A stretch of DNA of 64,000 nucleotides from Tenebrio molitor (lineage: Eukaryota; Arthropoda; Insecta; Coleoptera; Tenebrionidae): contig NC_091050.1 of NCBI RefSeq assembly GCF_963966145.1, positions 22,320,001 through 22,384,000 of the forward strand, read 5' to 3'. The notes beneath the pieces were generated by a model. The model did not search any database. It worked only from the letters and a program-made list of their open reading frames with translations, and was not told where the DNA came from. Positions 52,878-63,725 of this stretch are shown here, piece by piece (within the stretch, counting starts at the first letter, position 1; every line of letters starts with the position of its first letter). Both the position numbers and the translations under genes were made by a program.

Positions 52878-53300
52878 GATTTCAATACGAAGTTTGACAA
52901 TTTCGAATCAAATTATAACTTGACGTTGTCAAAATCTTCACAGTTGCCCAAACATTTACTTGAAATTCCATACCATTCTTACTAGAATTATGTTGCTAGG
53001 CAATTCAAACCTTTGGTTAAATTTACGTGAATTCAAATTAACAGCGTCCTTCTGATTGGTCAACTTTAATTATTCATTACAAAAAATCGATTACACCCTG
53101 TCCTTTTTTTTAAACGCTATTGCTTTCAGTTATCACCAAGGAAAACGCCCTGTAAGTTTGATCCGCGAGTTCTGGGACACTCTGCAATTCTGCATATGCC
53201 AAGCACTATGTTAGACAGAGACAAAACAATTTAACGATGTTCTTTAACTTTAAAGAAAGGGAAATCATACGGCCCATTGTGATTTGTAGTACTCGTAGTA

Positions 53301-53553
53301 CCGGGTGATTTTAAATGATTGTGACTTTTTTTCTTAAGTTGGGAACATTTTTCATAAATTATTTTGGCAAACTTGATACCTTAATCAACACATTGGCGTA
53401 CGTACGTCATTTTGACATTTTATGTATTAATAAATTGTGTCAAATAGGGGAGGACGCCTATGTTTATGTCAACTATCACATTAAAAAGCAGAATAACCAA
53501 CAATAATATCACCAACCTATGAAAAAAAGTCACATTCATTTAAAATCACCCGG
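53301..53553. mobile_element. MITE of 253 bp, TA target
   Basis: CCGGGTGATTTTAAATGATT and AATGAATGTGA-type complement CCGGGTGATTTTAAATGAAT open the two ends, followed by GTGACTTTTTTTC. TA on both sides. Confidence 0.9.
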
Positions 53554-53970
53554 TAGATAATCAGTAGTTAAAAAAAGGTTCTACCATGCGATCAACATTA
53601 GTCATTAAAGTAACGACAATCCTCCTAAATTATCTCTAGATTTAGTGGTTTTGTGTGTTTACATTTCCATTTGCATTTAATTTTAATTGATAATTGATAT
53701 CGAGTTGGGTTCGAGTTGGCTATGACCATCTAATGATTTTGTTGGCAGTTCATCGGTGATAACTAAATTCCCTAGAGGAAATTGACACTTTTTGTGTTAG
53801 GTTAGGTTGCTTTTAGTTTAGGGAGGGTTATATTTTCTGAATAGGTAGGTACATTGTTGTCGGATCTCTTAAATCTGGAGTGTCCTTTTTAAATTAAATT
53901 AAATCGTTTAATTTTGACTGTTCCTTTGACGGAGATTTAAATTATTTTTACACACTTAATAACTCATTTA
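53554..53970. other. Intergenic DNA, nothing recognised
   Basis: AT-rich with no motifs. Confidence 0.35.
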
Positions 53971-54343
53971 CTCTCGTGTCAAAAATAAATTACTCCCTAG
54001 GATTTAGGGATATTCGTTACGAGGTTGCCATAAATTTGGTCAGGTTGGAGGCCATGTGGTTTCTGGTGACAAACAAAAGATATCTCAAAAATGTAAGGCA
54101 GCAAGTTAATTGTACCTAACAGTTGCAAATGACCAATTTCTCTCTAAGTGATAGATGATTTTTCGTTTCACAATCAATTTTGGTTACTGGCGGCATATTT
54201 ATTTGGATTTAATCTCTCAATTCATAGTAACCAACCTTAGGCATTCAAAATTACTTTTGAAAATTCTAGTTAGACACAACATGAAAAACGTTATTTCCCT
54301 AAAAGTTCGAATTCTAGGGAGTAATTTATTTTTGATACGAGAG
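53971..54343. mobile_element. 373-bp element, CTCTCGTGTC type (reference copy)
   Basis: CTCTCGTGTCAAAAATAAAT and, as complement, CTCTCGTATCAAAAATAAAT begin inverted ends of about 35 bases; TA target. Its internal sequence (GGTTTCTGGTGACAAACAAA, CTAAGTGATAGATG, CTCTCAATTCATAGT) is found in pieces at 58451-58510, 60350-60480 and 63610-63725. Confidence 0.88.
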
Positions 54344-54347
54344 TATA

Positions 54348-55758
54348 TATAGGCTCTGCCATTTCTATTGAAACACCACCTGTTGGATTTTTCCTAAAAT
54401 TTAGCAATGTGTAACAGGTTCGGTTGGTTGTAAAACGGCTTTTAGTGAGAAATTTGAAATTTTGACATTTTCTAGTTCCTAAAACGTCAAAGCAAATCAC
54501 TGTCAAAATAAGTATGATAAATTGTTAAATCAATGATCTAACTACACATTTAGCAATTATTTATCTCGTCGACGCACGTGCATTCTTAATATATATAATA
54601 ATTAATAATTTAACATAAATGTCAATAGAAATCTAAAAATTTTACGCCTGCGAGTCCTACCACTACAAATGTGAGTGAGTGGTTTTTAGCGTGGTTATCT
54701 GTCGTGGTTAGTGTTCCTGCTGGAAGGTGGAAGGTAAAACCCAAGGGAAACTCAAAGAATTTTAATCAATGAATAAGGAAATTACAAAATCAAAGGATTG
54801 GCGCCAGTTTTGGAATCTTGAAGGATTTCGCCTCTCAGGTGTGATTGGATAATTCTGTAGACAGTAATATCAGATACCTATCTGGAAAAAGAAATTGGTA
54901 TTATGGGGGTATATAGGCAATGTGGGATAAGATTGTAAGGATTAAAAAATCAGGAGTTTGAGGAACTCATAATTGAATGAATTGGGGAAAAGTTTAAGTT
55001 AAAAAATAATTATTTTGGTTTATTTTAATGTACTTATATGTATTAAGTATTTTAATAAAGTACACTTGCTGAAATGCTTTTTTTATTGAATATTTCTTAT
55101 ACTGAAACCACAGAGGATCGACGAAACTAACACGTAACCTCACTTTTCTGCTGTTAAAGTTAAATGAGTTATAATAATTAATAACAAATAAAACTGCACT
55201 TAAAGTTTAGCTGAAGAGATGAAAATCAAAGTTACAATTAATTCCAATTTAGAACAATAATTTAAGGTGTCCCCTCAAGACGCATGTGCCAAGTGGCGTG
55301 TGATAAAAAGTGCGGGATTTAATTTTGATGTTATACCTACCTAAATCTTAGCATTGTTAGCAAATGTAAATACGTTCTAAGCTGAAGACGCTGACGCTTT
55401 TTAGAATGATAGAAAAACACCTTTTTTAACTTACGGAAAAGATTTCTGAAATTTGAACACAAATTTTTTCGACTGACCACATTGGTTGACTTAAATGCAG
55501 TTTATCATATAATTTAATAAGAGTTCTCTTCATGTCAGCACCCATAAGGACGTTTTTTTTTCTATTTTGCTCTATTTTCGCGAAAAAACAATAAATTCTT
55601 GATAATTATTGGGTTATAATTGAATGAAAGACGCGTTGAGTCAAATATGACATGACATTCAAGATTGGCAATAATAGTCAAAAAATTACTAAACATATTT
55701 GCAGCGTTGCCAAACTGTCAATCAACAGGTGGTGTTTCAATAGAAATGGCAAAGCCTA
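54348..55758. mobile_element. 1.4-kb TIR element, tandem copy 1
   Basis: TAGGCTCTGCCATTTCTATT and AATAGAAATGGCAAAGCCTA are the ends, continuing through GAAACACCACCTGTTG. 1,411 bp, no frame longer than about 70 codons. It adjoins a second copy with a single TA between them. Confidence 0.92.
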
Positions 55759-55760
55759 TA

Positions 55761-57182
55761 TAGGCTCTGCCATTTCTATTGAAACACCACGTGTTGGATT
55801 TTTCCTAACATTTAGCAATGTGTAACAGGTTCGGTTGGTTGTAAAACGGCTTGTAGTGAGAAATTTGAAATTTTGACATTTTCTGGTGTTTTCTAGTTCC
55901 TAAAACGTCAAAGCAAATCACTGTCAAAAAAAGTATGATAAATTGATAAATCAATGATCTAACTACACATTTAGCAATTATTTATCTCGTCGACGCATCG
56001 TGCATTCTTAATACATATATGTATATAATAATTTAATATAAATGTTCATAGAAATATAAAAATTTTACGCCTGCGAGTCCTATCACTGCAAATGCGAGTG
56101 AATGGTTTTTAGCGTGGTTATCTGTCGTGGTTAGTGTTCCTTGCTGGAAGGTGGAACGTAAAACCCAAGGGAAACTCAAAGAATTTTAATCAATGAACAA
56201 GGAAATTACAAAATCAAAGGATTGGCGCCAGTTTTGGAATCTTGAAGGAATTCGCCTCTCAGGTGTGATTGGATAATTCTGTAGACAACAATATCAGATA
56301 TCTGGAAAAAGAAATTGGTATTATGGGGGTATGTGGGCAATGTGGGATAAGATTGTAAGGATTAAAAAAAAATCACGAGTTTGAGGAACTCAAAACACAT
56401 AATTGAATGAATTGGGGAAAAGTTTAAGTAAAAAATTTTTGGTTTATTTCAATGTATTAAGTATTTTAATAAACTAGACTTGCTGAAATGTTTTTATTGA
56501 ATTTTTCTTATAGTGAAACCACAGAGGATGAACGTAACTTACACGTAACCTCACTTTTCTGCTGTTAAAGTTAAATGAGTTATAATAATTAATAACAAAT
56601 AAAACTGCACTGAAAGTTTAGCTGAAGAGATGAAAATCAAAGTTACAATTAACCAATTTAGAACAATAATTTAAGGTGTCCCCTCAAGGCGCATGTGCCA
56701 AGTGGCGTGTGATAAAAAGTGCGGGATTTAATTTTGATGTTATACCTACCTAAATGTTAACATTGTTAGCAAATATGTTAAATACGTTCTAAGCTGAAGA
56801 CGCTGACGCTTTTTAGAATGATAGAAAAACACCTTTTTTAACTTACGGAAAAGATTTCTGAAATTTCAACACAAATTTTTCTGACTGACCACATTGGCTG
56901 ACTTAAATGCAGTTTATCATATAATTTAATAAGAGTTCTCTTCATGTCAGCACCCGTAAGGACTCGTTTTTTTTTCTATTTTGCTCTATTTTCGCGAAAA
57001 AACAATAAATTCTTGATAATTATTGGGTTATAATTGAATGAAAGACGCGTTGAGTCAAATATGACATGACATTCAACAAAAATCAAGATTGGCAATAATA
57101 GTCAAAAAATTACTAAACATATTTGCAGCGTTGCCAAACTGTCAATCAACAGGTGGTGTTTCAATAGAAATGGCAAAGCCTA
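55761..57182. mobile_element. 1.4-kb TIR element, tandem copy 2
   Basis: 1,422 bp in the same orientation as copy 1. It is highly similar throughout, with small indels (for example ATCAAGATTGGCAATAATAG preceded by an added CAACAAAA near 57073). The TA at 57183-57184 follows. Confidence 0.92.
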
Positions 57183-57184
57183 TA

Positions 57185-58450
57185 GTTTCTTACGAATATT
57201 AAAATAATAAATCTGGCAATGCGGTGGCAAGAAAATGTCGAACAGACACTGACAGAAAAAAAAAATGCATCCATTGCATCACTGACTCAGTTAGTCCAAC
57301 ATGAAAAAATCATAGTCAACTCGGTCCCAAAAAGATCGTGGATGCCTAATAGTTAAGGGTAAATTTTTTGAGGTTAGCGGAATCAGTAGCTCCATTGAAA
57401 ATCTGAGCTTTGTTACGGCCGTAATAAGCGAAGCGAAGTTCAGATTTAGTAGGCCATGAAAATATAATATTCAAATCTATTCTATTACAGTAGATTTTTA
57501 ATTTATAACTATTTGAATTAATTTATGAGCTGCTTACATACATCGGATCCTACATTCTGTTTTTAAATACGGACTTTGCACGGCTTTATTATACCGTAGA
57601 CAGTTTGTTATTCAAATTATTTGCTCTGCAAATTATTATCTACAATAGAAAAATGTATATCTAGAGCACTATATACATCTTGTAATACCGTGTGAGCAAC
57701 AATTACTGATTGAGTTGGCAATAAATTCTGTTGACTTTTGATGACTTTTATGTCATGTTCCAACGATAAAATAATAAAAATAATAAAAGATTACACAAAC
57801 CAAGACGTTTAAATTTGAAATGTATGCCAGCTGTCAATATTGTCAATAAAACAAACCTAAATAGATACAAATCACAGTCTTGAAAATTTTATGTAAAATT
57901 TGGTATTGGCAACTGAAACAGTTATTGTCGCTCACCCTGTATATCTTACCACTTTAGTTTGTAAGGTGCGATCAACAATCACTTAGATAAGAGGCGGCTA
58001 TGACTTTGACAGTGTGAAATTTTTCGTATCTTTGCTAACTCAGCTAATAAACGTCAAATAACTGTCACTATGAATCAAATTTTAGCGCAAAAATGGTTTT
58101 TACTTCAGAACATAAAAGATTCATCATTTAATCGTAATGGCGTTTTCAATAACGGAGAATCATACCTACAGGGTGATTCTGAAATAAGTTTGGAAAAAAA
58201 AATGGAGTATCCTTGACACCAAAGAATTCTGACTTTTGGGGGTGAAATCAAAAGGATATAATTACTCAGCAGCGTACTAGCAATTTTGACCAAATTGAGT
58301 ATTGAGTTGTTTTGCACCCAATTTAACTCCCGTGTGTGAACTTACCTATTCACATCATTTTGATGTTTTTTTATGTGGAGCGGCAACCATAAATTTTACA
58401 TTCAGCTTTCACGCCTACTTCGACTACAATAATTTAGAATAACCTGTTTA
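57185..58450. other. Intergenic DNA with a conserved block
   Basis: 57350-57458 shares GTTAAGGGTA and TTTTTTGAGGTTAGC plus the TTACGGCCGTAA block with 17193-17298. CACCCTGTATATCTTAC (57935) and TACAGGGTGATTCTG (58168) look like isolated Tc1-type ends. No gene was found. Confidence 0.4.
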
Positions 58451-58510
58451 ATCGTGTCAAAAATAAATTACTCCCTAGAATTCAAACTTTTAGGGAAATA
58501 ACGCAGCGAT

Positions 58511-59209
58511 AATCAAAATTAAAATTGGGAAAAGAAGCGTGCACCAGAGAGAAGTGCTACTACAAATCAGTTATGCTAGTGGGTCATGATCTGTAAGTTA
58601 CGAAAAGGGCGAAGGAAACGCCAAACAGCTTGAAAACCTTCTATTTGACAAACTGACACATCAGTCATAATGACAATAAATGGTCGCTTGCATTGACTTT
58701 TTTGAAATGTCAGAAATTTGCCGGCCTAAATTTATTGTCCGCCATAGTACATACAGTGCGTTCCTAAAGTTCGGAATAAATTCGATAAAATTGTAAGTAT
58801 CAATTTCTGAGAAAAATCCTCGAAGAGGTCAACTTTGTTTTTAAAAAGTGCATGTTGTACAGTATAATCTATTCGTTTTGATTGTGACCACTCCGTAGTA
58901 ACTTTTCAGTTGCTAGGTTATTGATAGGGAATTTTAGATAACACTAAATCCAGTCGCAGTTGGCAACTCTCGGAGGCGCCATTTTGACAGAAACGTCACG
59001 CTCACAGAAGACAGAACGGAGAACGACTTGCGCAAACGTTTTTCGACGTACACTGTGCGCATATCTATAAAATTGAGTTTTGGTACAAAATTTTGGAATT
59101 CAAAAAGAAAATGCCACGTCGTCTTCTCAAAGTTGGGACCAAACGGTTAATATTGACTTGTTTCGAGACATTTATTGAAGCCAACGGGATTTATCTGAAA
59201 ATATTTGTA
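58511..59209. other. Unassigned DNA inside the split element
   Basis: CAGTGCGTTCCTAAAGTTCG (58756) resembles a Tc1-type end with no partner seen. GGAGGCGCCATTTTGACAG (58971) resembles an insect start-site motif. The 59093-59293 frame has no recognised domain. Confidence 0.3.
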
Positions 59210-59440
59210 CGGGGTGATCAAGAAGGACTGTTTAAGTTGGTAACACTGGATCGTATTTTAAATCGTATAACAGGAGTAACTTTCGGTTGTTGATGGCTTG
59301 TCGTTGTTAATGCTATACCTACATCAGATATTTGTAAAATAAACCAACAAAACATATCCAGTTGCAGTGTTATAAATAACCGAATTAGAAAAATTTCTTA
59401 ATTGTACTGCCAACTTAAACAGTCCTTCTTGATCACCCGG
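59210..59440. mobile_element. MITE of 231 bp, TA target
   Basis: CGGGGTGATCAAGAAGGACT and AGTCCTTCTTGATCACCCGG are inverted ends extending to GTTTAAGTTGG. TA on both sides. Confidence 0.92.
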
Positions 59441-59873
59441 TATTTATCAATGCTAATTGAAAGTTCTGATTACCTTTATACCAGGCCTTTTTCGCGTTTG
59501 TCTTACTGCCAAATTACCATTTCCTTCGTTCTTCATTAATATCGAGAATTGCATGAGGTGATTTCGAAGTTTTTACGTTAAATAATCTGTACCTGGATAT
59601 AACTCCACTTTTCAACAGACGTGATCACAGAATCAGACAGACGTTTTTAGTTTCTCCTACTTCAAATATTGATTTCCGTTATTAATATTGATAAATACAT
59701 TAAAATCATTGCTTTACTACCATGGTCAAGTTTTGACAATTCTGACATTTTCACATCATATTCACACCACACAAATATTTAGTGTAAAACGTATGCAGCA
59801 CACAGCTAAACAGCGCCTACTATGTTTTTCGTTGAGGTCACAATCAAAGTGAATAGATAATACGTTGTTTAGG

Positions 59874-60227
59874 TTGACAGCTTGTCGTCTTCTAATAATG
59901 ACGTCATCAATATTTTTTTTAAATGACAACCCTCACTTTTTTCATCTTTTTCTGGTAGACCTTCTTAGTACTAAAACGACTAATGAAAATAATTGATACC
60001 TTACATAACAATTTTTTTGGGAAAATGACAAATTTTACTTAAAAAATTTAACTTAATTTTTAATGTAAATCTATTGAAAAAAAAAGTCAAAAATTAAATT
60101 AAAATTTTTTAAAGTAAAATTTGTCATTTTCTCGAAAAAAATGTTATTTAAGAATAAGAATAAAATGGGGGTTGTCATTTAAAAAAATTATTGATGACGT
60201 CATTATTAGGAGATAACAAGCTGTCAA
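59874..60227. mobile_element. Full-length hairpin element of 354 bp
   Basis: TTGACAGCTTGTCGTCTTCT and, as complement, TTGACAGCTTGTTATCTCCT start the arms. The pairing continues through AATAATGACGTCATCAAT, AAATGACAACCC and AAATGACAAATTTTACTT to the centre near 60070. Confidence 0.88.
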
Positions 60228-60484
60228 TATAAGCAAAGTACTGAACAATATGCACTTTTTGCACGAACGTATATCATTTTTGCTTCAATTACTTCTGCTA
60301 TTTTTAAGGAATGCAAAAATACATTTAGTGTTGCGACAATTTTTTGGCGCAGTATATGAATTGAGAGATTATGTCCAACTAAATATACGGCCAGAAACCA
60401 AAATTGATTGGGAAACGAAAAAACATCTATCACTTAGCGAGAAATGGAGCCATATGCAACTGTTACAAAAAAATCGCTTACTTA

Positions 60485-60716
60485 CAATTGGTTGCACAAA
60501 AATCGGGAAACGAAAATTTTCCTAATGTAAATTTGATTTTGTCCATTTGTCAATTATTTGCCTACTTGACAATACCTATCAAATAATTTTAAAAAATGTG
60601 ATTGAATTTTGACGTAAATTCTAACCTATCTCTCGTAAGAAAGTTTCACAATGGAAAAATTGTAAAAATGTGTCAATTTTATGCTGACAGTTCCCGTTTT
60701 TTTTTGCAACCAACTG
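60485..60716. mobile_element. AGTTGGTTGC-type MITE, copy 2
   Basis: CAATTGGTTGCACAAAAATC and TTTTTTTTGCAACCAACTG are the ends, TA outside. The right half matches 33140-33321 closely (TGTGTCAATTTTATGCTGAC, GACAGTTCCCG). Confidence 0.85.
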
Positions 60717-60870
60717 TACGGTTACGATCATATATCTATTAACTACTATATAGGTAACGTGGATACGAGAGTGAAGCAAAGATCTCGAGATACAATCCGC
60801 AGCGCGCAGCAGCAACATCCTATATTTAAATTCCTGCCATGCGCACATTATACTTGCTCTTAACAAAGTA

Positions 60871-63499
60871 GGGGAAGTGGGCTTAAAATGGGATACTTAA
60901 CGTTTAACGTTATGTATAAAAAAAAATAAGTGTTGTAAAATTGTGTAAAGTAAATCTTGCTATAGTATAGTTATTGATTTAAACATATATTCATCAAAAA
61001 CAATCTAAAATAAAAAACAAGTAGTTACATGTGGTTAATTAGTAAATGTCTGCAATTTCCCATTTTACCTACACAGTGTCGGTAAAATGGGAAAGTGCTG
61101 GAGGTAAAACGGGATATGGATTTAACACGGGAAATTATTCCTATAATAAGATTTATTTAGAAAATATATTTTTCAAAAACTTTATTTTTGTAGGCAAATA
61201 TCACATGTGAATTCGTCATCATCATCACTTTCTACACCTGCACATTCATCATGGGCCCATTTGCCGCAACGACAGCACATTATCCATCCTTCTCCGCAGT
61301 GGTCTTTAGAATAGTTATTACCGCAAAACAGGCATTCCACATCAACGTCAGATTCGCTGCTACTGGATTGGGTCCTTGATACTCGTGCTTTGGTCACATT
61401 AGACTCCTGTTTCTTACCTTTCGATGAGCTGTTGTTTGCAGCGTTTTTGTTTTTGAAAGTTATTCTATTCGTTTTCATTTTGTCTGCATTATTTTTTCTG
61501 TTTTTCTGAACCAGGGATTTTTCTAACTCTTCTTTATAAGGGGTACTGGTAAGGATTGCAGCTTTACCCTTTCTGCTGACTTTCTTTTTTGATAGCTTTA
61601 CATTCTTAGCTTTCGGATATGGAGCAATTGTTTCAGGACTGATTAAATTGCACATGCTGCTAGTTGATGGTTTTTCAACTTGAGTGATTATTTGCTCATC
61701 TGGTGTAGACTCTCTTACAAAGTCACGTTGAATTTGTTCCATTGCATCTTCCATTTCAGGTGACACAGCTGCAACTGCATCATTTTCAGTACTGTCATTG
61801 TTTTGAGGTGGGTCATAACTAGTTGGCAAAGCTGCAGCATACATATCTTCTGTAAATACTGTGTGGTCCAATGGATATAATCCAGTTTTCTTAAAACCAT
61901 TAATGGCGTTTAAAGGTGTTGAGCCTCTTAGATATGCTTTAGCGAACAAAGATCCAACTTCGTTTATAGTAATGCGGCGTCCTGGATGGTTTCTCAACCA
62001 TATTTCCACTTCTTGAGTATAAAAAGTGGTGAGTGGCCCCATAAACGAAACGTCGAGCGGCTGCATACGGTGACTGGTATGCGGTGGTAAACATAAAATT
62101 GTTACTCCATTCTGCCGTGCTTTTTCTATCGTTGCTATATTTTGGGTGTGTGTTTTATGCCCATCCAGTATGAGTAATACTGGATTACTTTTCGAAGTTT
62201 GAGTGTGATGAACGAAATGATCAAACCATTTCTCAAACAACTCTAATTGCATCCACCCAGATTTATGGCAAACTGATAGTGAACCTGGCGGAGTTCCATC
62301 AGCAAATTGAGGTTTCATTCGCACTCGAGGAAAAATTAGCATAGGTGGGACAAAAATGCCACTTGGACTCATACAAATTACTACAGTCGTTAACTCCCCA
62401 CGTTCGGCTGATGTTAGGGAGCCTACTTGTTTTCTTCCTCTGGCAGCAATAATTTTTGATGGTCGAGATTGGACAGTAGTGATACCTGTTTCGTCCACGT
62501 TAAATATTCTTGATGGCGGGAAATTATGTTTCTCTTGGAGCGATTTCAAAATATCAAAAAATGAGCCAACTGCTTCTCGGTTGAAGCCTTGCGCTCTTGC
62601 CGCAGAAGTTGCTTCAGGACTGCGAAGAGACAAATTGTTTCTCTTCAGAAAGGAATGTAACCAGTGCCATCCTGCCAACTTAGTTTCATTATTAAAGTGA
62701 TGAACGATATTATTTCTAACAGCAATTTGATACGCAAGACTTCGAATACTTCTTGTTGTTAGTCCATATAACATAGCTTCCATGTTTTTAACATAATCTA
62801 CTAACTGTTTCTCTAGTTCCATTGGAAACGTTAATTTTCTGCTCCCCAGTTGTTTTGAATGGTCAAGTGCCTGTTTATTTTTGTTTTTAAAACGCCTTTC
62901 TAAAGTCGACTTTGGAACATTAAATTGTTTAGCAGCTTTTAAGTAACCACATGTTCCATTTCGCAACGCCTCTAGTGCCCTAGACATAGCTTCTTCGGAC
63001 CAAGATTGGCGGTCGGTTTTTCGTTTATAAGTGGAAGGCATCTGAAAACAAATAAAAATAAATACTGGGCTGGTGTAGGTAAAACGGGATACTATCCCGT
63101 TTTAAGGCGTAAAAATTTCCCATTTTACCTACATTTGTCTTAAAATTTTTAAAATTACCGCGTGAAAAACAAATGTCTTTCAGAGCAATTTGGCCTGCAT
63201 CGCTTGTTAACTAACCTTTGAAGACAATTTGATGCGCAGTAACAACCCAAGAGCACGAGTTGTTCTCTTCCAGGAGCTTATTCCGTAAACACTAATTATT
63301 ACATTCACAACTTCCGAAACCAATAAAATCACTCTCTCTGTTTAAAACACAAGCGGATCGCACTTTTGACAGCAGACCACTAACACTAGCGTCCACACAC
63401 ACGCATTAGGTGCTAATACGAGTAGTTGCCAGCTCTCGTTGCGGGTTAAACACTGATATCCCGTTTTACCTACATACCCCATTTTAGGCCCACTTCCCC
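60871..63499 (-). mobile_element. Structurally complete pogo-like DNA transposon
   Basis: 2,629 bp with ends GGGGAAGTGGGCTTAAAATG and, as complement, GGGGAAGTGGGCCTAAAATG, TA at 60869-60870 and 63500-63501, and one intact transposase gene on the minus strand. The motif GGTAAAAYGGGA occurs several times near each end (about 61046, 61081, 61105; 63077, 63095, 63116, 63459). It is the innermost, so the youngest, layer of the nest here. Confidence 0.95.
61182..63041 (-). CDS. pogo-family transposase with a C-terminal PHD-like finger
   Basis: 619 codons without introns. Residues about 12-55 form a pipsqueak-type helix-turn-helix (ALEALRNGTCGYLKAAKQFN, VPKSTLERR) and 68-150 a CENP-B-type DNA-binding domain (WHWLHSFLKRNNLSLRSPEA). 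The DDE_1 catalytic domain has NVDETG (Asp183), LLILDGHKTH (Asp293) and HRMQPLDVSF (Asp330), a DD36D spacing. A lysine- and serine-rich linker leads to a cysteine cluster at about 563-617 (CLFCGN...WIMCCRCGKWAHDEC...FTCDIC) like a PHD finger, seen in some animal pogo transposases. It cuts and joins element ends at TA sites. The start follows the acceptor-like TTTGTTTTCAG at 63043, so a 5' intron is possible. No stop or frameshift was found: the protein may be active. Confidence 0.95.
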   Translation of the reverse strand: MPSTYKRKTDRQSWSEEAMSRALEALRNGTCGYLKAAKQFNVPKSTLERRFKNKNKQALDHSKQLGSRKLTFPMELEKQLVDYVKNMEAMLYGLTTRSIRSLAYQIAVRNNIVHHFNNETKLAGWHWLHSFLKRNNLSLRSPEATSAARAQGFNREAVGSFFDILKSLQEKHNFPPSRIFNVDETGITTVQSRPSKIIAARGRKQVGSLTSAERGELTTVVICMSPSGIFVPPMLIFPRVRMKPQFADGTPPGSLSVCHKSGWMQLELFEKWFDHFVHHTQTSKSNPVLLILDGHKTHTQNIATIEKARQNGVTILCLPPHTSHRMQPLDVSFMGPLTTFYTQEVEIWLRNHPGRRITINEVGSLFAKAYLRGSTPLNAINGFKKTGLYPLDHTVFTEDMYAAALPTSYDPPQNNDSTENDAVAAVSPEMEDAMEQIQRDFVRESTPDEQIITQVEKPSTSSMCNLISPETIAPYPKAKNVKLSKKKVSRKGKAAILTSTPYKEELEKSLVQKNRKNNADKMKTNRITFKNKNAANNSSSKGKKQESNVTKARVSRTQSSSSESDVDVECLFCGNNYSKDHCGEGWIMCCRCGKWAHDECAGVESDDDDEFTCDICLQK

Positions 63500-63725
63500 T
63501 AGTTGAGAAGATGTTTCTATACTGCTCCCACCCATGGCAATGTTTGCTTCACTCTCGAGCAAAGTAAAGATACGACGTTACCCATATAGTAATTAATAGA
63601 TATATGGTTACGATATCTTCTGTTTGTCACCAGAAACCATATAGCCTCAAACCTAACCAAATTTATGGCAACTTATGGTAACGAATATCCCTAAATCCTA
63701 GGGCGTAATTTATTTTTGACACGAC

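Larger units (their letters stand above)
51330..53184 (-). mobile_element. Defective Tc1/mariner-like element with DUF4817-type transposase pieces
   Basis: CAGGATGTCCCAGAACTCGC and, as complement, CAGAGTGTCCCAGAACTCGC form the ends, extending to GGATCAAA. TA precedes the left end; the right target base pair is mutated (CA). On the minus strand it carries an N-terminal piece (52695-52877) and a C-terminal piece (52239-52428), separated by rearranged sequence and a fold-back insertion. 51340-52230 is AT-rich without clear coding. Confidence 0.8.
60718..63613. mobile_element. Inverted-repeat element interrupted by pogo
   Basis: GGTTACGATCATATATCTAT at the left and ATAGATATATGGTTACGATA at the right are inverted arms of about 43 bases (ACTATATAGGTAACGT / ACGTTACCCATATAGT), followed by AGAGTGAAGCAAA / TTTGCTTCACTCT. 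The inner part is about 265 bases once pogo is taken out. Confidence 0.8.
58451..63725 (-). mobile_element. CTCTCGTGTC-type element split by nested insertions
   Basis: Three separated blocks, 58451-58510, about 60350-60480 and 63610-63725, align in order with the complement of the 373-bp reference copy at 53971-54343. Between them lie the MITE at 59210-59440, the hairpin at 59874-60227, the MITE at 60485-60716, a further inverted-repeat element (60718-63613) and, inside that, pogo. The frame at 60250-60525 (YELRDYVQLNIRPETKIDWE, TKKHLSLSEKWSHM) spans the middle block and is open here although closed in the reference copy. It could be residual coding of the full-length family. Confidence 0.65.

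Noticed and set aside
54346..57184. LTR retrotransposon from the large direct repeat
   Set aside because: Each repeat has its own inverted ends and nothing lies between the copies but TA, so it is a tandem pair of TIR elements.
59093..59293. 66-codon plus frame as a gene
   Set aside because: It ends inside the MITE at 59210-59440 and has no recognised domain.
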